A stretch of 10,149 nucleotides of DNA from an uncultured Clostridia bacterium (GTDB taxonomy: Bacteria; Bacillota; Clostridia; Lachnospirales; Lachnospiraceae), in assembly GCA_946186175.1 (NCBI GenBank), contig CAMHMG010000108.1, forward strand, positions 1 to 10,149, given 5' to 3'. The translations under genes and the position numbers were made by a program. Below are positions 1 through 5,561 of this stretch, piece by piece. The notes below the pieces were generated by a model. It was not told the DNA's origin, ran no database searches, and saw only the letters and a list, made by a program, of their open reading frames with translations. Position 1 is the stretch's first letter, and each line of letters starts with the position of its first letter.

Positions 1-24
1 TAAAACATCCCTACAAACCCGAAT

Positions 25-2454
25 TTATTTTGCCACTATGTTTACAATCTTGCCCGGAACATATATCTCTTTGATCACGTTAAGTCCCTCAAGCTTATCA
101 GCTAGCGCTTCTTTTCCCTTTGTAAGAACTGCATCCTTAGCCTCATCTGCTACGATATCGATAGTAGCCTTAGTCTTACCGTTAATCTGAACAGGAATTG
201 TGATAACATTATCGCTGATCATATCCTCATCATATGTCGGCCATCCGGAAGCAAATACGGAGCCTTCTCCGCCTAAACACTCCCAGAGTTCTTCACCAAC
301 ATGAGGAGCAAATGGTGCAATAAGTCTTACCATAGTCTTTAATGTTTCATGGTCTACACCTGCACCTTTTGTAAGCTCTACGAACTTATTGTTATACTCC
401 ATAAATCCCGAGATAACCGTATTGAGTGAGAAACTCTCAAGACGTGTTGTAATAACGTGTGTAAGCTTATGACGGAGCTTAATAAGCTCATCTGTCTCAG
501 GTGCATTCTTTTCAACATTATTCATTACCATTGTGTAGAATCTTGCAAGGAAACGATATACACCGTCAATTCCTCTGTCATCCCAGATTGAATCAAGCTC
601 CGGAGGTCCGATGAATAACTCATAGAGTCTCAATGCGTCACAACCGTAATCTCTCACCATATCATCAGGAGATACAATATTACCAAGTGACTTACTCATC
701 TTAGTAGCTGCTCCTGTATCTTTATCACGACCACAGATCATACCCTGATTGAATAATTTCTTAAATGGCTCATCAAAATCTACAACACCGATATCATTTA
801 AGAACTTTGTATAGAAACGTGAGTACAATAAATGAAGTACTGCATGCTCCACGCCTCCGATATACATATCGACAGGAAGATACTTATCAGCCTTCTCCTT
901 GTCAACCAAAGCCTTATCATTCTTACTATCTACATAGCGAAGGAAATACCATGATGATCCTGCCCACTGAGGCATTGTGTTAGTCTCACGCTTAGCAGGC
1001 TTGCCACACTTAGGACAAGTTGTATTAACCCATGAATCAATTGCTGCAAGTGGTGACTCACCTGTACCTGTAGGCTCATACTTCTCAACATCAGGAAGAA
1101 GAACAGGAAGCTGATCTTCCGGTACTGCTACCGCACCACAGTCAGGACAGTGAATGATAGGGATTGGCTCGCCCCAGTATCTCTGACGTGAGAATACCCA
1201 GTCACGAAGCTTGTAATTAACAGTCTTCTTACCATATCCGAGTTTCTCTATCATCTCAGGTGCTTCACGTTTGAGTTCTGCAGACTCTCTGCCATTCCAT
1301 TCACCTGAATTGATCATTGTTCCCTTTGCCTCTGTATATGCCTCCTGCATATCAGGAATCTCCTTGCCATCTTCAGCAATTACCTGAATAATAGGAAGGT
1401 CAAACTTCTTAGCAAATGCAAAGTCTCTGTCATCATGTGCAGGTACACACATGATTGCTCCTGTACCGTAATCTGCAAGTACATAATCAGAAAGCCATAT
1501 AGGAGTCTTTGCACCATTTAACGGATTGATGGCATATGAACCTGTGAATACACCGGTCTTTTCCTTATCCTGCATACGGTCTACATTAGACTTCATTGAT
1601 GCATCATAAATATATTTTTCAACTGCTGCTTTAGTCTCATCAGTTGCAAGCTTTGAAGCAAGTGCATGTTCAGGTGCAAGTACCATAAATGTTGCTCCGT
1701 AGAGTGTATCAGGTCTTGTTGTATAGACTGTTATTGTCTCATCCATACCGTCAACCTTGAAATCAACCTCTGCACCATAGGATTTGCCGATCCAGTCTGT
1801 CTGCATCTTCTTAACCTTCTCAGGCCAGTCGAGCTTATCAAGATCAGCAAGAAGTCTGTCAGCATAAGCAGTAATCTTAAGCATCCACTGTCTAAGGTTC
1901 TTCTTTGTAACCTCGCTGTGGCAGCGCTCACATTTACCGTCTACAACCTCTTCATTGGCAAGACCTGTCTTACATGAAGGACACCAGTTAATAGGCATCT
2001 CCTTCTCATATGCAAGTCCATGCTCAAACATCTTAACAAAAATCCACTGAGTCCACTTGTAATAATTAGGATCTGTGGTATTAACTTCTCTGTCCCAATC
2101 GTATATTGCTGAAATCTCATTGATCTGCTTCTTGATATTAGCAACATTTTCAGCAGTTGAAATAGACGGATGAATTCCGTGCTTTATCGCATAGTTTTCT
2201 GCGGGAAGACCAAATGCATCCCAGCCCATCGGATGAATGAGATAGTATCCCTGCATTAACTTATAACGACTCCAAACATCAGATATTACATAACCCCTCC
2301 AATGTCCTACATGAAGTCCGTTACCGGATGGATAAGGAAACATATCAAGACAGTAATACTTCTCTTTCTTACCATCATCAACATTGACAGGATCCTTTTC
2401 CCATTTCTCATTCCATTTTCCCTCAATCAGCCTGTGATTGTATGATGTTGCCAT
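25..2454 (-). CDS. leuS: Leucyl-tRNA synthetase (leucine--tRNA ligase)
   Basis: Cytoplasmic class I aminoacyl-tRNA synthetase that charges tRNA-Leu with leucine using ATP. The 809 residues are a usual bacterial LeuS length. The HIGH signature is HVGH at residues 48-51 and the KMSKS loop is KMSKS at 585-589. Between them lies the CP1 editing insertion, with TTRPDTLYG (245-253) and the PAHDDRD segment (338-344) typical of the hydrolytic site that clears mischarged tRNA. Two Cys4 zinc-type clusters are visible (Cys158/161/175/178 and Cys436/439/480/483). The anticodon-binding region and C-terminal domain follow the KMSKS loop and appear intact. The ATG at 2454 is preceded by AGGAGG (2464-2469) at 9 bases, which fixes the start. 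It is separated from the upstream transpeptidase gene by a terminator and has its own promoter, so it is probably a single-gene transcript or the head of one continuing past base 1. No T-box leader is seen. Confidence 0.98.
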   Translation of the reverse strand: MATSYNHRLIEGKWNEKWEKDPVNVDDGKKEKYYCLDMFPYPSGNGLHVGHWRGYVISDVWSRYKLMQGYYLIHPMGWDAFGLPAENYAIKHGIHPSISTAENVANIKKQINEISAIYDWDREVNTTDPNYYKWTQWIFVKMFEHGLAYEKEMPINWCPSCKTGLANEEVVDGKCERCHSEVTKKNLRQWMLKITAYADRLLADLDKLDWPEKVKKMQTDWIGKSYGAEVDFKVDGMDETITVYTTRPDTLYGATFMVLAPEHALASKLATDETKAAVEKYIYDASMKSNVDRMQDKEKTGVFTGSYAINPLNGAKTPIWLSDYVLADYGTGAIMCVPAHDDRDFAFAKKFDLPIIQVIAEDGKEIPDMQEAYTEAKGTMINSGEWNGRESAELKREAPEMIEKLGYGKKTVNYKLRDWVFSRQRYWGEPIPIIHCPDCGAVAVPEDQLPVLLPDVEKYEPTGTGESPLAAIDSWVNTTCPKCGKPAKRETNTMPQWAGSSWYFLRYVDSKNDKALVDKEKADKYLPVDMYIGGVEHAVLHLLYSRFYTKFLNDIGVVDFDEPFKKLFNQGMICGRDKDTGAATKMSKSLGNIVSPDDMVRDYGCDALRLYELFIGPPELDSIWDDRGIDGVYRFLARFYTMVMNNVEKNAPETDELIKLRHKLTHVITTRLESFSLNTVISGFMEYNNKFVELTKGAGVDHETLKTMVRLIAPFAPHVGEELWECLGGEGSVFASGWPTYDEDMISDNVITIPVQINGKTKATIDIVADEAKDAVLTKGKEALADKLEGLNVIKEIYVPGKIVNIVAK

Positions 2455-2533
2455 TTTTATGGTCCTCCTTATATATTACTAATTATCATTCTCTAAGTCT
2501 TATCAATTACCAGCTTGTAATCGAATCTGAGAT

Positions 2534-2562
2534 ATTATATCACTTTTGTCAATGAGACACAA
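2534..2562 (-). promoter_or_regulatory. Predicted sigma-A promoter of leuS (extended -10)
   Basis: On the minus strand a perfect TATAAT -10 (2534-2539) is preceded by the extended -10 dinucleotide TG one base upstream (TGATATAAT). A weak -35 TTGTGT (2557-2562) sits 17 bases away. The predicted transcription start is near 2527, giving a leader of about 70 bases to the ATG at 2454. That leader holds a small hairpin (ATTAC/GTAAT, 2506-2521) and no recognisable riboswitch. A second TATAAT occurs at 2593-2598 but has no good -35 or extended -10, so it is a poorer candidate. Confidence 0.6.
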
Positions 2563-2650
2563 GAAAATGTATATTTTTTTGGTATATAACTTATTATAGA
2601 ACAAAAAATCAACTGAAACTCTTTCACTCCCGAGTATTATTGTGAAACAA

Positions 2651-2679
2651 TTAAAACAAGGCGCACAATAAAGTGCGCC
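2651..2679 (-). terminator. Intrinsic terminator after the L,D-transpeptidase gene
   Basis: A perfect 7-bp GC-rich stem (GGCGCAC at 2660-2666 with GTGCGCC at 2673-2679) has a 6-base loop. On the minus strand it is followed by the T-rich run TTGTTTTAA (2659 down to 2651). The T-run is on the minus-strand side only, so it serves the transpeptidase gene, whose stop lies 20 bases upstream of the stem. It isolates leuS from the envelope genes. Confidence 0.85.
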
Positions 2680-2698
2680 CAAAATATTATTAATAATA

Positions 2699-3931
2699 CT
2701 ATTTCTTAAATGCAGGATCTGTAGGATCCCAAGTGTGTCCTGAACTAAGCTTAGCTGCTTCCGGTTTATCAAATGGTCCCGGATTCTTCTTATTGTTATA
2801 TATCTCAACCTTTGTTCCAACCTTGCAGTTATCATATAACCACTTGCAGTCTCCGGCAGTCATTCTTACACATCCATGCGAAGCCATAGTTCCAAGCTTG
2901 TTATATGCACCTACATTCAATGATTTGTTATCTCTTTCTCTGTCATAATATACTGAGTGGAACAAAATATCTGTAGTCAGATGCATACACCACTGTCCCC
3001 AACAAGGACCCATAAGCTCATGCCAGCGAAGCTTGTCTTTTGTTGTAAATGTTCCCGTAGGCGTATCCTTTCCCGCAGAACAAACAAACGCAACTACAGG
3101 TATTGTATAACCCTTCAATCCATCCTTCGCATACACTGTGACGCAGCTGGCTGTACGGTTAACTCGTATAAAATATGATTTTTTCTGTTTCTTAGTAAGT
3201 TTCTTTCTTACATCCTGAACAAGCTGTGCTTTCTTATTAAAGTAATACTTGTATTTTCCAACATAATGCCATCCGGTGTAGCCCTCATAAGTTTTCTTAT
3301 CGAAATAGTATCGTTTGCCATTCTCATCACGATACCAGCCTTTTGTAAGAACTGCATCTTCGCCAACAAGAAATACTTTTCCGTCAACACTATTGATACC
3401 CTTGTCCTCGACTCTCAAGCCATCTTTATTTCTGAAATAATATACTTTGTCATCTTCATCGATCACTCCACTCAATACATAGTGATCATCATCAAAGTAA
3501 TAGGTCTTTTCCCCGATCGTCTGCATTCCGGTCTTGGTATATAGCTTTCCATTTTTATTGAAATAATATCTTTTTCCTTTTATCTTGTACCAGCCCTTGA
3601 CCTTTTCTCCATCAACTATATAACTGGTCTTATTAGAATTCCATTCTCCATCCTCTTCGCTAGCATCTTCTGAAGCTTCCTCGCTTGTCTCTTGCGAAGG
3701 TGTTGCCTTTATAGAATTCGTGCCATCTGTAGCAGTTTTCTCTGTCTTTGCATCAGTAGTACCTTTATTCTCAGTAGTAGCGGTTTCCGTTGTAGTTTCC
3801 GTTGTTGCAGTCTCTGTTGTCACCGGTTTAGCATCTATCGTAATCTCTTTGGCAAGTGAATGAGATGACGATATTGCCAGGCCAAGTAACAAACCACTCA
3901 TTAATAAAGCATTTCCCAAACTCTTTTTCAT
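2699..3931 (-). CDS. Secreted L,D-transpeptidase (YkuD fold) with cell-wall-binding repeats
   Basis: Exported enzyme predicted to form 3-3 peptidoglycan cross-links or attach proteins to stem peptides. It has 410 residues. A signal peptide (1-27, ending SHSLA) is followed by a Thr/Glu/Ala-rich low-complexity linker (about 37-95). About five choline-binding-like repeats (about 105-240) carry the motif GWYxxxGKRYYFxxxG. The YkuD catalytic domain (about 250-380) has the motif SHGCVR at 351-356, with Cys354 the expected nucleophile and His325 and His352 also conserved. A Pro-containing tail ends the protein. The start at 3931 is chosen because GGAGG (3942-3946) lies 10 bases upstream and a promoter at 3987-4015 would fall inside any longer reading frame beginning at 4015. 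The repeat-plus-YkuD layout resembles Clostridioides difficile Ldt proteins. It has its own promoter and terminator, so it looks monocistronic. Confidence 0.93.
   Translation of the reverse strand: MKKSLGNALLMSGLLLGLAISSSHSLAKEITIDAKPVTTETATTETTTETATTENKGTTDAKTEKTATDGTNSIKATPSQETSEEASEDASEEDGEWNSNKTSYIVDGEKVKGWYKIKGKRYYFNKNGKLYTKTGMQTIGEKTYYFDDDHYVLSGVIDEDDKVYYFRNKDGLRVEDKGINSVDGKVFLVGEDAVLTKGWYRDENGKRYYFDKKTYEGYTGWHYVGKYKYYFNKKAQLVQDVRKKLTKKQKKSYFIRVNRTASCVTVYAKDGLKGYTIPVVAFVCSAGKDTPTGTFTTKDKLRWHELMGPCWGQWCMHLTTDILFHSVYYDRERDNKSLNVGAYNKLGTMASHGCVRMTAGDCKWLYDNCKVGTKVEIYNNKKNPGPFDKPEAAKLSSGHTWDPTDPAFKK
3770..3820 (-). repeat. Thr/Glu-rich low-complexity tract in the L,D-transpeptidase linker
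   Basis: Residues 38-54 of the transpeptidase are short Thr-Thr-Glu-Thr/Ala units. On the DNA this is a degenerate repeat of GTAGTTTCCGTTGTT-like triplets. It codes for a flexible spacer between the signal peptide and the wall-binding repeats, and such tracts commonly vary in length between strains. Confidence 0.6.
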
Positions 3932-3986
3932 TTTAATAATGCCTCCAAATAAATCTAAAAAATCCATTCTCAAACAGTCGTACTCA

Positions 3987-4015
3987 ATTATATTATTTGA
4001 AATCCACATTTTCAA
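3987..4015 (-). promoter_or_regulatory. Predicted sigma-A promoter of the L,D-transpeptidase gene
   Basis: On the minus strand, -35 TTGAAA (4010-4015) and -10 TATAAT (3987-3992) are separated by exactly 17 bases, a near-consensus housekeeping promoter. Transcription should begin near 3980, leaving a leader of about 50 bases that contains the GGAGG site. The promoter lies in the 123-base gap after the GH5 gene. No convincing terminator is seen between the two genes, only short AT-rich palindromes, so read-through from GH5 remains possible. Confidence 0.75.
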
Positions 4016-4054
4016 GTAGTTTAAGCTATTTTACATAAAATTGTAAGAAATGCC

Positions 4055-5374
4055 CTATTTTTTTATCTTAATCCTTTTAACTGCACTATATTTACCAAAC
4101 TTCTTGCCTGTTCCGGCATTTTTGTATGCACGTAACTTTACATAATATGTCTTTTTCTTTTTTAATTTCTTCAAAATGACAGAAGTGTTTAATACTGTTT
4201 TCTTCTTGGACTTTTTGAATTTTGAATTAGTTGAGTAAGTAATCTGATATCCGTCTGCATCGGATACAGCATTCCATTTTGCCGCAATTTTCTTTCCTTT
4301 TGAATTTTTAACTTTAAGCCCCATAACCTTGCCGGGAGCTTCAACTCCGGACATTCCTGCACGTTTCTGATACTGTGAAAATACCCATTTCCCGGCTTTT
4401 GAAAGATCTGAATCACTCCATCCGCTCTTTTTGGAGTTGCCGGCTTTTAAAAGTGCAGAAGATTCATCTTTATTACTAAGACTCCAGGCAAAATAGCTGA
4501 TACCGTTTTCATCAAGAAGATCTAACCACTTTAAAGCCTCAGAAGTATCAATATTTCCGTTACCGCTTGCCTCTGACAAGCCGTATTCAGTCACCATTAC
4601 AGGCAGGCCTTTATCAATTGATTTCTTAAGCTTATCCCTGTAACTGTCTTTGTGTGTTGCTGCATAGAAATGAAGCGTGTACATAACATTATCAAATGAA
4701 AGCGGAGAATCTGCCGCCACATCAACATCCTGTGACCATGTAGGAGTTCCCACTATCACTACCGCATCCGGGGCATTATTTCTTATCACCGGTATTATTT
4801 CATTGGCATATTTAGATATATCCGACCAGCTTGTTCCTCCATTAGGCTCGTTACATATCTCGTATAGTACATTATCGTATGAAGAATACTTTTCTGACAT
4901 TTCCTTGAAAAATGACTTAGCTTCTTTCTTATATTTGTTAGGATTCTGATCATTTAATACATGCCAGTCAATTATTACATACATATCAAGCTCTGATGCA
5001 GCTTTGACACCCGTATCAATTCTATCTTTAAGAGTTTTTCTCACACTTTCCTGTGTCTCTCCCGCTCCCGCTTTATCACAATAGCCAAAATATTCAGTTG
5101 TGTACATCGCAAGCCTTATTGCATTTACACCATAATCTTCTTTAAGTGTGCTAAATGCGTCCTTAGAGATATAAGGATATCCGACATCCCAATTGATACC
5201 ATGTGTACTTACACCATGTAGAGTAATATGCTCACCGGTCTTTGAACTTGTCAGATATCTTCCGGATACCTTAAGCGTACCATAATCGTTAACTCCCGCT
5301 GCCCTGCTTGTAAAACCAGACATAAAAATCATTATTGAAATGATCATTATTGATTTTAAAAAAAAGTTTTTCAT
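4055..5374 (-). CDS. Secreted GH5 subfamily 2 endoglucanase-like protein with Fn3-like C-terminal domain
   Basis: Predicted retaining endo-beta-1,4-glucanase acting outside the cell. It has 439 residues, with a signal peptide (1-26, ending SRAAG). The catalytic (beta/alpha)8 domain spans about 30-337 and follows Bacillus Cel5A-type order: LHGVSTHG (52-59), IRLAMYT (86-92), IDWH (135-138), NEPNG with acid/base Glu176, a TWSQDVD segment (212-218), LHFYAATH (234-241), TEYG with nucleophile Glu263, and AWSLSNKDESSALL (296-309). A C-terminal Fn3-like domain (about 346-439) is very Lys-rich (LKKLKKKKTYYVK). No carbohydrate-binding module or dockerin is evident. The ATG at 5374 has AAGGA (5383-5387) 8 bases upstream. 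The gene follows the transglutaminase-like gene across a repeat element and no clear promoter of its own is seen. Activity on a wall or capsule glucan cannot be excluded. Confidence 0.93.
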   Translation of the reverse strand: MKNFFLKSIMIISIMIFMSGFTSRAAGVNDYGTLKVSGRYLTSSKTGEHITLHGVSTHGINWDVGYPYISKDAFSTLKEDYGVNAIRLAMYTTEYFGYCDKAGAGETQESVRKTLKDRIDTGVKAASELDMYVIIDWHVLNDQNPNKYKKEAKSFFKEMSEKYSSYDNVLYEICNEPNGGTSWSDISKYANEIIPVIRNNAPDAVVIVGTPTWSQDVDVAADSPLSFDNVMYTLHFYAATHKDSYRDKLKKSIDKGLPVMVTEYGLSEASGNGNIDTSEALKWLDLLDENGISYFAWSLSNKDESSALLKAGNSKKSGWSDSDLSKAGKWVFSQYQKRAGMSGVEAPGKVMGLKVKNSKGKKIAAKWNAVSDADGYQITYSTNSKFKKSKKKTVLNTSVILKKLKKKKTYYVKLRAYKNAGTGKKFGKYSAVKRIKIKK

Positions 5375-5401
5375 AATATGTATCCTTCCTAAATCTTCCC
5401 T

Positions 5402-5561
5402 AAATCTTCGTTCTTCGAACTTGATTTGTTAACTATCATGGTAACGACTTTGCTAAGCTCGTACATCGCCCTTTGGGGCTCGTACTTGCTAAGCGTCGCT
5501 GCATACATGACCGTATTACAAATCTTCGTTCTTCGAACTTGATTTGTTAACTATCATGGTA
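5402..5561. repeat. Intergenic element: two identical 42-base direct repeats flanking an imperfect hairpin
   Basis: The 42 bases at 5402-5443 recur without mismatch at 5520-5561, 118 bases apart. Each copy contains a hairpin-forming unit: AAATC/GATTT outer arms (CAAATC/GATTTG in the second copy), inner GTTC/GAAC and loop TTC. The 76 bases between the copies contain a longer interrupted inverted repeat (about 5445-5498) built from CGAC/GTCG, GCTAAGC/GCTAAGC with one A-A mismatch, GTAC/GTAC and GCCC/GGGC around a TTTG loop. The second copy ends at the base next to the stop codon of the transglutaminase-like gene (TGA, 5562-5564). No ORF and no long T-run is present. It may be a dispersed small palindromic element, an mRNA-stabilising or processing structure, or a terminator-like structure. 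Confidence 0.85.

Noticed and set aside
2534..2552. TTGACA (2547-2552) paired with TATAAT (2534-2539) as the leuS promoter
   Set aside because: The spacer is only 7 bases, too short for a -35/-10 pair; TTGTGT at 17 bases plus the extended -10 is more plausible.
3932..4015. Longer N-terminus of the L,D-transpeptidase beginning at 4015
   Set aside because: The extension would cover a near-consensus promoter and the GGAGG site, and would bury the signal peptide behind 28 unrelated residues.
4023..4046. AT-rich palindromes (TTACA/TGTAA, ATTTTA/TAAAAT) after the GH5 stop as a terminator
   Set aside because: The stems are short and AT-only and no clear T-run follows, so they are too weak to call.
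5375..5401. Short tandem of CTTCCTAAAT-like units just upstream of the GH5 gene as a regulator binding site
   Set aside because: There are only two imperfect units and they overlap the ribosome binding site; chance or slippage is as likely.
5402..5561. Possible CRISPR array from repeated 42-base units
   Set aside because: Only two copies exist, the 76-base spacing segment is itself palindromic, and there are no cas genes; a small intergenic repeat element explains it better.
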